From the NCBI GenBank assembly GCA_017612555.1, contig JAGAFR010000034.1:1-64000 (forward strand): DNA of 64,000 nucleotides, read 5' to 3'. Both the position numbers and the translations under genes were made by a program. How positions within the stretch are numbered: the first letter of the stretch is position 1; each line of letters opens with the position of its first letter. The notes under the pieces are model-generated. The model had not been told where the DNA came from and did no database searches. It saw only the letters and a list, made by a program, of their open reading frames with translations. This document shows, one piece after another, positions 1-7,170 of this stretch. The stretch comes from Lachnospiraceae bacterium (lineage in GTDB: Bacteria > Bacillota > Clostridia > Lachnospirales > Lachnospiraceae).

Positions 1-73
1 GCCCAGTGGCTCAGTTGGTTAGAGCGCCGCCCTGTCACGGCGGAGGTCACGGGTTCGAGTCCCGTCTGGGTCG
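1..73 (+). tRNA. tRNA-Asp (anticodon GTC), 5' base missing
   Basis: The cloverleaf can be drawn by eye. The anticodon loop CTGTCAC at 32-38 carries GTC at 34-36 between GC-rich arms, and the T arm GGGTTCGAGTCCC is intact. The acceptor strand CTGGGTC followed by discriminator G ends at 73. Pairing it fully needs one more G before base 1, so the gene starts one base outside the window. No CCA is encoded. Confidence 0.95.
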
Positions 74-76
74 TAA

Positions 77-177
77 ATGACTTGATTCTTATCTAGCATC
101 TTCGATGCAAGATATAGCACCAACATTCGTCTGACGACGAATGTCGCCTTGACTCGATCGCTGCGCGATCAAGTCAT
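77..177 (+). other. Highly structured spacer between two tRNA genes
   Basis: Three hairpins lie in a row: TATCT-A-GCATC / GATGC-A-AGATA (90-114), a perfect 9-bp stem ACATTCGTC / GACGAATGT with a 4-base loop (124-145 region), and GATCGC / GCGATC with a 3-base loop (156-170). An outer perfect 10-bp pair, ATGACTTGAT (77-86) with ATCAAGTCAT (168-177), can close over all of them but competes with the third hairpin for bases 168-170. There is no U tract, so this is not an ordinary terminator. It may be a tRNA precursor processing element or a small mobile repeat; the function is unknown. Confidence 0.6.
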
Positions 178-179
178 AT

Positions 180-265
180 GCCGCAGTGGCGGAATTGGCA
201 GACGCCCGGGACTTAAAATCCCGTGGGTAGTAATACCCGTGCCGGTTCGACCCCGGCCTGCGGCA
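180..265 (+). tRNA. tRNA-Leu (anticodon TAA)
   Basis: The acceptor stem GCCGCAG (180-186) pairs with CTGCGGC (258-264), and the discriminator A is at 265. The anticodon stem CGGGA/TCCCG encloses the loop CTTAAAA, giving anticodon TAA at 214-216. A long variable arm (GGGTAGTAATACCC) marks a class II tRNA, as expected for leucine. No CCA is encoded. It lies in the same direction as the tRNA-Asp and could be co-transcribed with it. Confidence 0.97.
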
Positions 266-370
266 CTAGATCTTTTATCATATTTATTAACTGTTCTTGA
301 CCATATCAAATATCGGTATAGATAGACTCAAACAGGCATAATTACATAATCATAGTTAAGGAAGACTGAT

Positions 371-1063
371 ATGAAAACAGAAGGCATGATATATGGAATA
401 GGCGTTGGAATAGGCGATCCTGAGGATATTACGCTTAAAGCCGTAAAGTGTATCAAGGAATCCGATATCCTGATCCTGCCTTCAAATGATCCGGAGAAAT
501 GCCGCGCATACCGGATTGCAAAGAAATCCGTTCCCGAGATAGAGGACATTGAAACGCTGGCTCTTGAATTTGAGATGGTCAGGGATGAAAACGTTCGTGC
601 CAAGAATCACCGGATCATATATGAGACGGCAAAAAAGCTTGTATCGGAAAAGAAAACCGTATCTTTTCTTACGATAGGGGATCCGGCGCTTTATTCGACA
701 TATTCGTATATTGCCGATCTGGCACAAAAAGACGGGATCAAGACTGAGGCTGTAAGCGGGGTTTCTTCAATAACAGCATGTGCCAACAGGCTTGGAGTAA
801 CTCTTTGTGATGCGGGAACGCAGCTTCATGTCATTCCTGATACAGAGGACATCGAAGGGATGTTGGAACTTCCGGGAACTAAGGTTCTTATGAAATGTGG
901 CAGAAGTATATCCGTCATAAAAGAAAAGCTAAAGGGTAAAAGAGTATCGGTATATGCGGTTGAAAACTGCGGAATGCCGGAAGAGAAGTGCTACAGAAGC
1001 GTTGATGAGATTCCGGATAGCGGAAGTTACATGTTAACTGTCATTGTTAAGGAATTAGGTTAG
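371..1063 (+). CDS. cbiL: Precorrin-2 / cobalt-factor II C20-methyltransferase
   Basis: The 230-residue product fits the tetrapyrrole (SAM-dependent) methylase family and the usual CbiL/CobI length. The N-terminal glycine-rich motif GIGVGIGDPE (residues 9-18), a second TIGDPALYSTY motif near residue 100 and the GVSSITACANRLG stretch near 132 are the family's SAM-binding signatures. The CbiL reaction adds a methyl group at C20 of the corrin precursor in cobalamin synthesis. The start ATG follows the weak ribosome site AAGGAAG. No other cobalamin gene is nearby, so the rest of the pathway must lie elsewhere or the gene is a remnant. Choice of CbiL over other Cbi methylases rests on overall resemblance. 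Confidence 0.8.
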   Translation: MKTEGMIYGIGVGIGDPEDITLKAVKCIKESDILILPSNDPEKCRAYRIAKKSVPEIEDIETLALEFEMVRDENVRAKNHRIIYETAKKLVSEKKTVSFLTIGDPALYSTYSYIADLAQKDGIKTEAVSGVSSITACANRLGVTLCDAGTQLHVIPDTEDIEGMLELPGTKVLMKCGRSISVIKEKLKGKRVSVYAVENCGMPEEKCYRSVDEIPDSGSYMLTVIVKELG

Positions 1064-1090
1064 AAATAGTAAATCTTTTGTTTTTTTCTA

Positions 1091-1120
1091 TTGTTATGCT
1101 TCACATGTTAATGTTATAAT
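1091..1120 (+). promoter_or_regulatory. Promoter of the RiPP precursor gene
   Basis: The -35 TTGTTA (1091-1096) and a perfect -10 TATAAT (1115-1120) are separated by 18 bases. A TG at 1112-1113 makes an extended -10. It is followed 20 bases later by AGGAGG (1140-1145), spaced 6 bases before the precursor ATG. This is a strong expression signal for a short peptide. Confidence 0.75.
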
Positions 1121-1151
1121 TGAAAAAAATATATTTCACAGGAGGTAGAAA

Positions 1152-1406
1152 ATGGATTACAACGAATTCCGTAAGAAAATTGTTACTGATGACGATTTCG
1201 CAAAGAAATTCACCGATGCGAAGGATCCGGCTACTTTGATCAAGCTTGCAGCTGCCGAAGGCTACAACTTTACTGAGGATGACATCAAAAATAATACGGA
1301 AATACTTCCGGAAGAGCTGGAGAAGATTGCTGGAGGTAGTGCTAACAGCACCATTGCATACGCGGATTGGTTTGTTACGCCATCAACGATTGTTACACCA
1401 AACTAA
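1152..1406 (+). CDS. Nif11-type RiPP precursor peptide
   Basis: The product is 84 residues. Residues 1-62 resemble the Nif11 (nitrile-hydratase-like) leader: an acidic helical segment beginning MDYNEFRKKIVTDDDFAKKF, the 'AAAEGYNFTEDDI' stretch, then ILPEELEKIAGG with the double-glycine cleavage site at 61-62. The predicted core is residues 63-84 and is quite different in composition: no Cys, no Lys or Arg, rich in Ser, Thr, Pro and aromatics (AYADWF), with STI and VTP each occurring twice. Two radical SAM enzymes follow at once, which makes this a ribosomally made, post-translationally modified peptide. No exporter or protease is in the window; a C39-type ABC transporter elsewhere would be expected. 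The mature product is not predictable. Confidence 0.87.
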   Translation: MDYNEFRKKIVTDDDFAKKFTDAKDPATLIKLAAAEGYNFTEDDIKNNTEILPEELEKIAGGSANSTIAYADWFVTPSTIVTPN

Positions 1407-1443
1407 ATTCCGTTACCTTTAAACTGATGTTTTTGAGAAACGA

Positions 1444-1474
1444 GGGAGAAGAAGATTGCTTCTTCTCCCTTTTT
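1444..1474 (+). terminator. Intrinsic terminator between precursor and radical SAM genes
   Basis: A perfect 11-bp stem GGGAGAAGAAG / CTTCTTCTCCC (1444-1454 with 1459-1469) and a 4-base loop are followed by five Ts. Partial read-through would give much more precursor mRNA than enzyme mRNA, a common arrangement in RiPP operons. I see no clear separate promoter between it and the enzyme gene. Confidence 0.85.
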
Positions 1475-1529
1475 AAATTAATTCTTTTGTTGGAAATTGT
1501 TACAAAAATGACATTGGGAACTAATCATT

Positions 1530-2492
1530 ATGAAATTTGAAAGGCTCAGTCTCGTCTTAACGGACAGGTGCAATGCTGCTTGTGACTTTTGCGGTTTTTC
1601 ATGTACCCCTAAAAACAATCATGTAATGGACGTGCAGATGATGGAACGTATCATACGTGAGGCTAAGACAATGGGAATCAGAGCTGTTGGCTTTAGCGGA
1701 GGGGAACCTTTTTTGTATCCGGAACTTTTGGAAAAAGGTTCTAAAATTGCGAAAGAAGAGGGCATGGAGGTTAATATTGCGACCAACGGCTTCTGGGGTG
1801 CGTGGGAGGATGATAAAATCGATGAAATACTAAAAAGGATTCGACCGAATTTTATCGGCATAAGTTATGATGACTTTCATCGAAAGTTCATTCCTGAAGA
1901 TGTATTTTTTAAAGCATTATCCCATTGTTATGCTCTGAATATAAAAACTAGGGTCTTTGTCGCCGACTTAAAGGATGAACATGCGGCCGGTCGCTTTCTG
2001 ATGAGCCTTGACAACCGAAGGTTTCGGGTTCCCATGTTCATCTATCCCGTCTACCGCTGCGGACGCGCTCGTCATATGCCGTCCGAGTGGTTTCTTACGT
2101 ACAAATACGAGGATGTACATATCACTTGTCTCTCCGAACATGCTATATCAGTTCTTTATAACGGCGATATATATCCCTGTTGTCGCCACCAGGTCTACGA
2201 ATCAGCAATGAAACTTGGAAATGTCAGCAATATGTCCCTGCAAGAGGGTATAAACAAAAGTGATGTTCCCAAAATATGCGACGTTCTGATGCATAATGAT
2301 CGTTTTAAATATCTGGTGGATAAGGCGAAGGACATTGGTATCATCGTACCGGAAGAAGCAGGCTGCTCCTGCGACTATTGTCGAGCATTGTTTGGAACAG
2401 AAGAAAACATGCAGAGGATGCTTCCCTTTGTAGAGGAACTCTATGGAAAAATGTTAGTCAGATCCATACTGAATGGGGTAGGAGAATCATGA
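1530..2492 (+). CDS. Radical SAM peptide-modifying enzyme 1 (SPASM-like)
   Basis: The 320-residue product begins with the radical SAM cluster-binding motif C14-x3-C18-x2-C21, has the SAM-contacting GGEP at 57-60 and the ATNGFWG strand near residue 85. The C-terminal third has further cysteines of the SPASM/twitch type: YPCCRH (around residue 217) and CSCDYC (around 279), which likely hold one or two auxiliary iron-sulfur clusters. Enzymes of this layout modify RiPP precursors by hydrogen abstraction. It follows the Nif11-type precursor after a terminator and overlaps the second enzyme by 4 bases (ATGA). The ribosome site before the ATG is weak. The chemistry (epimerisation, C-C or ether cross-link) cannot be told from sequence. 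Confidence 0.85.
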   Translation: MKFERLSLVLTDRCNAACDFCGFSCTPKNNHVMDVQMMERIIREAKTMGIRAVGFSGGEPFLYPELLEKGSKIAKEEGMEVNIATNGFWGAWEDDKIDEILKRIRPNFIGISYDDFHRKFIPEDVFFKALSHCYALNIKTRVFVADLKDEHAAGRFLMSLDNRRFRVPMFIYPVYRCGRARHMPSEWFLTYKYEDVHITCLSEHAISVLYNGDIYPCCRHQVYESAMKLGNVSNMSLQEGINKSDVPKICDVLMHNDRFKYLVDKAKDIGIIVPEEAGCSCDYCRALFGTEENMQRMLPFVEELYGKMLVRSILNGVGES

Positions 2493-3472
2493 GAAAGGCA
2501 TTAAGCACAAAATCTGTCATTTCAAAGATAGCTATCGCTATGACAGATAAGTGCAGCGCATCCTGCGAAATGTGCTGCTTTAAATGTTCACCCGAGGGCA
2601 AGAATACCTTAAGCACGGATTTCATGAAAGATGTTATTTTGCAGGCAAGCAAAATTAATGGAATCCAAAGCATCGGATTTACCGGTGGCGATCCTTTCAT
2701 GGTCTTTGACCAATTGCTGGAATGCAGCGCTTACGCTCATTCGCTGGGACTTCGTGTTTCCGTCAATACTAATGGATTCTGGGGGAAAAATGAAAAAAGA
2801 GCCTTTGAACTGGTTGGAAAACTGAAGGAAGCAGGAGTGGAGTCAATGTCCTTTTCGGCTGACCACATACATCAGGAATATGTTCCCATTGCAGATCTAA
2901 AGATGGCCATGCGGGCAGTTACAGCCCACAACATGTTACTTGATGTCACTATCATGGAAACTTCCACTTCCGAAAATATAGTCCGCATGACCGAGGCGCT
3001 TCGCCCTGAGATCTACCAATCCAGTATAGCTAACCACCCAATGTTGCCGGCCGGGAATGCACTTGAGAAGGTTAAAGAAGGCGAATTTATCCGCTATTTT
3101 GCATCAAAGGCGGCGTATTGTCCTTTTTTTGGGATGGCCAGCCTGAACTTTGACGGCAATTATTATATGTGCTGTTCCCAATTTTGCAGGGAAATCCCAC
3201 CCCTGAACCTTGGCAGTGCGCATGAGGTAAAGCTTGCGGATTTGGACAGAAGGATTTCTTCTAACGATTACTTGTACGTTATGCTTCGTAGAGGGCTTTC
3301 CTGGTATGTGGATCTTGCCGGTCAATTGGGATATGAGATTCCACAGTATCTGTGCTCCCCTTGTCACTGCTGTTACTACGTGTTCCGCAACGAAAAACTT
3401 CTCGATGAGATTAAAGAAACTGTAAAAAATGAGGCGGGGCGTCTCCGCGTCAGTCACCTTTTAGGGAATTGA
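2489..3472 (+). CDS. Radical SAM peptide-modifying enzyme 2 (SPASM-like)
   Basis: Starting at the ATG in the ATGA overlap with enzyme 1, preceded by GGGTAGGAG, gives 327 residues. A longer in-frame reading from 2378 would run inside enzyme 1 and is unlikely. The core motif is C22-x3-C26-x2-C29, followed by TGGDP (in place of GGEP) and a TNGFWG strand very like that of enzyme 1, so the two look like diverged duplicates. The C-terminal part is cysteine-rich (MCCSQFC; CSPCHCC), as in SPASM proteins with two auxiliary clusters. Translational coupling suggests equal amounts and perhaps a heteromeric enzyme or two sequential steps on the same precursor. Confidence 0.85.
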   Translation: MRKALSTKSVISKIAIAMTDKCSASCEMCCFKCSPEGKNTLSTDFMKDVILQASKINGIQSIGFTGGDPFMVFDQLLECSAYAHSLGLRVSVNTNGFWGKNEKRAFELVGKLKEAGVESMSFSADHIHQEYVPIADLKMAMRAVTAHNMLLDVTIMETSTSENIVRMTEALRPEIYQSSIANHPMLPAGNALEKVKEGEFIRYFASKAAYCPFFGMASLNFDGNYYMCCSQFCREIPPLNLGSAHEVKLADLDRRISSNDYLYVMLRRGLSWYVDLAGQLGYEIPQYLCSPCHCCYYVFRNEKLLDEIKETVKNEAGRLRVSHLLGN

Positions 3473-3500
3473 TGTTGCTGTCAAAAAAGAACCCATATCT

Positions 3501-4127
3501 TTAAGGCGTTCCAAGTATCCACGAAAATGCCCTGGCACATCTGATATCAACATCTTTAAAATGATTACCCTCATTCCATTCAAGTGAGCATCTGATTCCT
3601 TGATCTTTTATCGATTCATATGTCTGTCTGATACAGTCCCCGACAGTGCGCATCACGGGATTCTTAGTTTTTTCTTCACGATCCCCGAGACTAAGGTATA
3701 CTGCGCCGGTACGGATCCTATGGTCTTTGATGTAGTCGGTAAACCCGGGAAACCAGACGGAAGGGGATGCCGCGGCTACGCCGGAAAACAGATCGGTCTG
3801 ATATGCAGCCCACAGCGAGAAAAGTCCCGCAAGGGAGTATCCGCCAAGGTAATATGTCTTTGATGGATCAGTACATATGCCGGTGATTTCTTCAAGCGTA
3901 TCGGTTGCCCCGTTACCGAAATCTTCTTTTCCGAACACGGCGGGACTGCACCAGGGAGACAGGTCAGCGTTCCAGTTTCCAATCTTTATTGCAACAAGGT
4001 GAAAATCATCCCCGGCCAGTTCCTGAATGATCTTTACTTCACTTTCTATCAACTTCAGATCATGCTCGTCCACAGGCTGAATAAGCACATTTGATGATTT
4101 TTCATTCCCGAAATCAAAACAGTTCAT
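3501..4127 (-). CDS. Putative esterase, alpha/beta-hydrolase fold
   Basis: The 208-residue product has a nucleophile elbow GGYSLAGLFSLW near residue 95 (G-x-S-x-A-G), an AASPSVWFPGF segment typical of the Fes/esterase D type putative esterases (PF00756), and a closing EGNHFKD with a candidate catalytic His. No signal peptide is seen, so it is probably cytoplasmic. It converges on the second radical SAM gene with only 28 bases between them. Being on the other strand it is probably not part of that operon, though a role there is not excluded. The substrate is unknown. Confidence 0.7.
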   Translation of the reverse strand: MNCFDFGNEKSSNVLIQPVDEHDLKLIESEVKIIQELAGDDFHLVAIKIGNWNADLSPWCSPAVFGKEDFGNGATDTLEEITGICTDPSKTYYLGGYSLAGLFSLWAAYQTDLFSGVAAASPSVWFPGFTDYIKDHRIRTGAVYLSLGDREEKTKNPVMRTVGDCIRQTYESIKDQGIRCSLEWNEGNHFKDVDIRCARAFSWILGTP

Positions 4128-4214
4128 AAAAGGATTGTATCATTTATCAAGATCATCTGCACATAAAACGCCGGATTTGCCATTTGCCCCTTTTGAGAGT
4201 ATCATAGAGGACAG

Positions 4215-4242
4215 TTGATGACATGATGTCATCTGATATAAA
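4215..4242 (+). promoter_or_regulatory. Promoter with a dyad operator in its spacer
   Basis: TTGATG (4215-4220) and TATAAA (4237-4242) are 16 bases apart. Between and over them lies a perfect 17-base dyad, GATGACAT-G-ATGTCATC (4217-4233). The placement suggests a repressor site that would block RNA polymerase at the large secreted-protein gene. The 8744 paralogue has no such dyad upstream. Confidence 0.55.
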
Positions 4243-4274
4243 CAGAGTCATTTTTATAGGAGGAAGACACGATT

Positions 4275-6983
4275 ATGGTAAAAATCAAATGGAAAAAAGC
4301 GATGGCTGCTGCCGTTGCGGCTGCCATGACAATGATGGCTGTACCGTCAATGGTATTTGCGGATGAGATTACAGAACCCGAGGAGATCGTGGTATACGAG
4401 TCTGAAGACGCAGAACAGGCTGATGGCATAGTTTTTGAATCTGAGGATGAAACTGAAGTTGAGACGGAAGAAGCTGACGTTTTTGCATCGGATAACTGGG
4501 AAGATCCCACAGCGTATACTCTGGGTCAGACTGTTAGCGGAAAAGCGGGCGTGGATGTAAGAGCCTACTATAAGATTTCCAATCTTGCAAAGACCGGAAG
4601 GTACCGTGTTACGGCATCATCCCGAGACGGTGATTTTTACGTAAAGATCGTTGATACCGCAAAAGCCTTTACGGAGACGTCATTTAAGGGCTTGAATTGG
4701 GAACGTCCCACTTACAAGAATACGGATTCAGGTGATTATGAACTGAAGGATGAAACTGTGGACCTTCTTGCAGGCAAGGACTATTGGATAGTTATATACA
4801 AAGGAGTTACATTTAAAGAAGAAGTGGATTTCGACTTCAAAATGGAACTTGAGAATGAGGTAACAGGATGTAAAAAAGACGATCCGTGGACTCTTACGTT
4901 CAAGAGTAATAAGTGCAGCGGGAGAGGAACGCTCTTTGCCACTTTCAGGAATAACGGATATGGCTATAGGGATATCGAAGAAGATCCATACGAATACGGT
5001 CATCATTATTACAAATTCCATCTTGAAGAGCCCGGAAGGTTATGGATCGACTCTGACTCATCGGAAAAGGGTGTAACTTGGGTATACAGTAATGATATGA
5101 ATTTTGATTCACTTGCAAAACTTTATTGGAAACCGGCCGGATCAGGTGAATATACAGAAAAGAAAAAAGATTATGTGGATCTTATAGGCGGCGATTATTA
5201 CCTGAAGGTATATAACACAGAAGATGATAATGTCGATTATTCTTTCGCAATGGATTTTAAGCCCATAAAGGTTGCAAAGGGTGAACTTCCTGCTTTTGAC
5301 ACTGTAGTTGGAGGTTCGAATAATACACAGGATGATGCTTTTGATATTGAGGTCGATCAGTTATATGTAGCACAGTCAACGCAGGATAACTGTAACAAGT
5401 TTGACTGGTTCCACTTTGTCCTTCCAAAGGCGTCACCTATATATGTGGAACTGGCTACTACAGAGGTAGGGTATGTCGGGTATTCGAATTTAAATAAGGG
5501 TAAAAATTATACCGACGGTGTCAGCGTATTCGGATCACCGCTTCCGCATGTTTACGCACCTGATGGAGTAAATGATAAGAATAATGAGTATTTTGGGGAA
5601 TCAAGTACTCCGTTCTATAGCAGTGATACAGATTTCAGGGCGAAGAAAGCTTCCGTATTTCCGGCGGGGGAATACTGGATCCAATTCTCCAAAGGTAACG
5701 GTATGCCGATCGATGGTGAGGGCCATTCGATACCCGGTACCGGTTGCTATAAACTAAAAATCTCTACCGGCCCGAAGGCACCTGTAACAGCTGTCAAGAT
5801 AATCGATCCGGCAACCAAGAAGGCAATATCAGCTTATGAAATGACCAAGAACTCTACCAAGACCCTGACATATCAGATTTCTCCGGATACGACAGAACAG
5901 GGTGCATCGTGGAGTATTGATAATACCGATACCGCGACGATCGATTCTGAAACGGGTGAGATCAAAGCAAAATCAGCAGGTACAGCAACAATTACGGTTA
6001 CCACGTTAGCCAAGAAAAAAGATGGCAAGAATGCTACCGCAACATGCAAGTTGACAGTACTTGATCAGGAGATAAGTGACACTACGAAGGATCTTCCTGA
6101 AACAGCCAATGTTGTTTCGAATGAGAAGATCGGTCTGATCAATGACAATTATTTTGGAAAAGACTTTGTAACAGCATCTACGGATAAATGGGTGGTTAAG
6201 GATGCCGAAACCGATACGATCAACAAAAAGCTCGGTTCTGTTAAGAAGGATAAGGAATTGGGCTGGGTATTTGCTGCCGGCAGTAAGATAAACGGTAAAG
6301 CAAAGATCAAGGTCACAAGACAAACGAAAGTCGGCAAGAGTTATTTTGATAACGGTAGCGTCACATTTACAGTCGAAGCTCCGAAGTATTTCAAGGATTC
6401 AAAGAAAAAGGATATAAAGACGATAGATGTGTTAAAGGCCGGAGTCGAAGTTAAACCTGAAGAAATGATCGATTTTGGAGAGGCTACCGTTAAACCAAAT
6501 CATTATGAATGTAATGATAAGAAGGGACTGGTTGAGTTTGATAAAGATACAGGAGTTCTCAAGGTTCTTAAATCAGGAACCTTCAAAGTTACAGCATACT
6601 ACGGATATGACGCTTCTGCAGGAAAGAATGCAGCTAAGAATGCGGGCAAGATCGAATACACAGTTAAGGCTAAGCTTCCTACCGTTAAGGATGCAAAGGT
6701 TAAGCCTAACGCAGCGGGCGGAAAGGATAAGATCGTAACTGTTGCGGTTTCAAACGTTCCCAAGGGCATTAATCTTGCGGATACTGACTGGAAGGCTGTA
6801 ACGGTTGATGAAAGCGGTAATCCGACAACTACGCCGGCGGCGTTTGTAATTACGCCCGTGAAGGTTAAGGAAAGTTATACGAAGTGTACGGTTGCGATCC
6901 CTGCAGCTACACCTGCTCAGAAATTCGCTGTAGTTGTAACTGTAGATGATGTAGATTATCCGGCCATTGTAACCGTTAACTAA
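4275..6983 (+). CDS. Large secreted protein with bacterial Ig-like domain, paralogue A
   Basis: The 902-residue product starts with a clear signal peptide (basic KIKWKK, hydrophobic Ala/Met core, cleavage near VFA-DE at about residue 30), then an acidic Glu/Asp/Val-rich stretch. Residues about 75-490 contain repeated beta-rich units that each end with phrases like 'DYWIVIYKG' or 'EYWIQF', resembling pre-peptidase-type carbohydrate-binding or adhesive modules. Residues about 500-600 look like a BIG_2 Ig-like domain (SWSIDNTDTATID, SAGTATITVT). Residues about 703-902 form a C-terminal region shared almost word for word with the protein at 8744. There is no LPxTG or membrane anchor. AGGAGGAAG precedes the ATG. 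The role is probably cell-surface or extracellular; the exact function is unknown. Confidence 0.8.
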   Translation: MVKIKWKKAMAAAVAAAMTMMAVPSMVFADEITEPEEIVVYESEDAEQADGIVFESEDETEVETEEADVFASDNWEDPTAYTLGQTVSGKAGVDVRAYYKISNLAKTGRYRVTASSRDGDFYVKIVDTAKAFTETSFKGLNWERPTYKNTDSGDYELKDETVDLLAGKDYWIVIYKGVTFKEEVDFDFKMELENEVTGCKKDDPWTLTFKSNKCSGRGTLFATFRNNGYGYRDIEEDPYEYGHHYYKFHLEEPGRLWIDSDSSEKGVTWVYSNDMNFDSLAKLYWKPAGSGEYTEKKKDYVDLIGGDYYLKVYNTEDDNVDYSFAMDFKPIKVAKGELPAFDTVVGGSNNTQDDAFDIEVDQLYVAQSTQDNCNKFDWFHFVLPKASPIYVELATTEVGYVGYSNLNKGKNYTDGVSVFGSPLPHVYAPDGVNDKNNEYFGESSTPFYSSDTDFRAKKASVFPAGEYWIQFSKGNGMPIDGEGHSIPGTGCYKLKISTGPKAPVTAVKIIDPATKKAISAYEMTKNSTKTLTYQISPDTTEQGASWSIDNTDTATIDSETGEIKAKSAGTATITVTTLAKKKDGKNATATCKLTVLDQEISDTTKDLPETANVVSNEKIGLINDNYFGKDFVTASTDKWVVKDAETDTINKKLGSVKKDKELGWVFAAGSKINGKAKIKVTRQTKVGKSYFDNGSVTFTVEAPKYFKDSKKKDIKTIDVLKAGVEVKPEEMIDFGEATVKPNHYECNDKKGLVEFDKDTGVLKVLKSGTFKVTAYYGYDASAGKNAAKNAGKIEYTVKAKLPTVKDAKVKPNAAGGKDKIVTVAVSNVPKGINLADTDWKAVTVDESGNPTTTPAAFVITPVKVKESYTKCTVAIPAATPAQKFAVVVTVDDVDYPAIVTVN

Positions 6984-6995
6984 ATCTGACACATA

Positions 6996-7045
6996 TCAAT
7001 ACATAAGTTCAATCCATACCACGGGGCGCTTAGCGCCCCGTGGTC
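6996..7045 (-). pseudogene. Remnant of the 3' end of a DUF6273-type gene
   Basis: Read on the minus strand this stretch encodes P-R-G-A-K-R-P-V-V-W-I-E-L-M-Y and a stop. The intact gene at 11504-13405 ends A-R-G-A-V-R-P-V-V-W-V-E-I-M-N and a stop, and stands in the same place relative to paralogue B. So the junction here appears to be what is left of a convergent gene after duplication and loss. The stretch is short, and its hairpin doubles as a terminator, which could itself have preserved some of the match. Confidence 0.5.
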
Positions 7046-7049
7046 TTTT
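7018..7049 (+). terminator. Intrinsic terminator of secreted protein A
   Basis: A 12-bp perfect stem ACCACGGGGCGC / GCGCCCCGTGGT with a TTA loop (7018-7044) is followed by CTTTT. It has the same stem core as the terminator after paralogue B at 11528-11550. Confidence 0.85.
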
Positions 7050-7056
7050 GCATAGC

Positions 7057-7086
7057 TTGACTTCGCCGTAAGACTTATTATACAAT
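7057..7086 (+). promoter_or_regulatory. hipBA promoter
   Basis: TTGACT (7057-7062) and TACAAT (7081-7086, within TATACAAT) are 18 bases apart, between the upstream terminator and the two dyads that precede hipB. Confidence 0.6.
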
Positions 7087-7100
7087 CATGATTAGAGAAT

Positions 7101-7152
7101 TAAGCCGAACGGCTTATTAAATAATTCCGAAGGTAAGATTTCGCCGAACGGC
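7101..7152 (+). promoter_or_regulatory. Two dyad operator candidates before hipB
   Basis: TAAGCCG-AA-CGGCTTA (7101-7116) and GCCG-AA-CGGC (7143-7152) share the core GCCGAACGGC. Their centres are 39 bases apart, just downstream of the promoter and before the ribosome site. HipB-family antitoxins bind paired palindromes to repress their own operon, so these are the natural operator candidates. Confidence 0.6.
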
Positions 7153-7170
7153 TCACAAGAGGACGAGACT

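Noticed and set aside
371-1063. cbiL as part of a cobalamin cluster or B12 riboswitch unit
   Set aside because: No other cobalamin gene lies nearby and the 105 bases before it are too short for, and show none of, the B12-box features.
2378-2488. Upstream start for the second radical SAM gene
   Set aside because: It would overlap the first enzyme by 115 bases; the ATG in the ATGA overlap with GTAGGAG before it is far better.
3501-4127. Esterase as a third tailoring enzyme of the RiPP locus
   Set aside because: It is on the opposite strand and nothing in it suggests peptide processing; only proximity supports the link.
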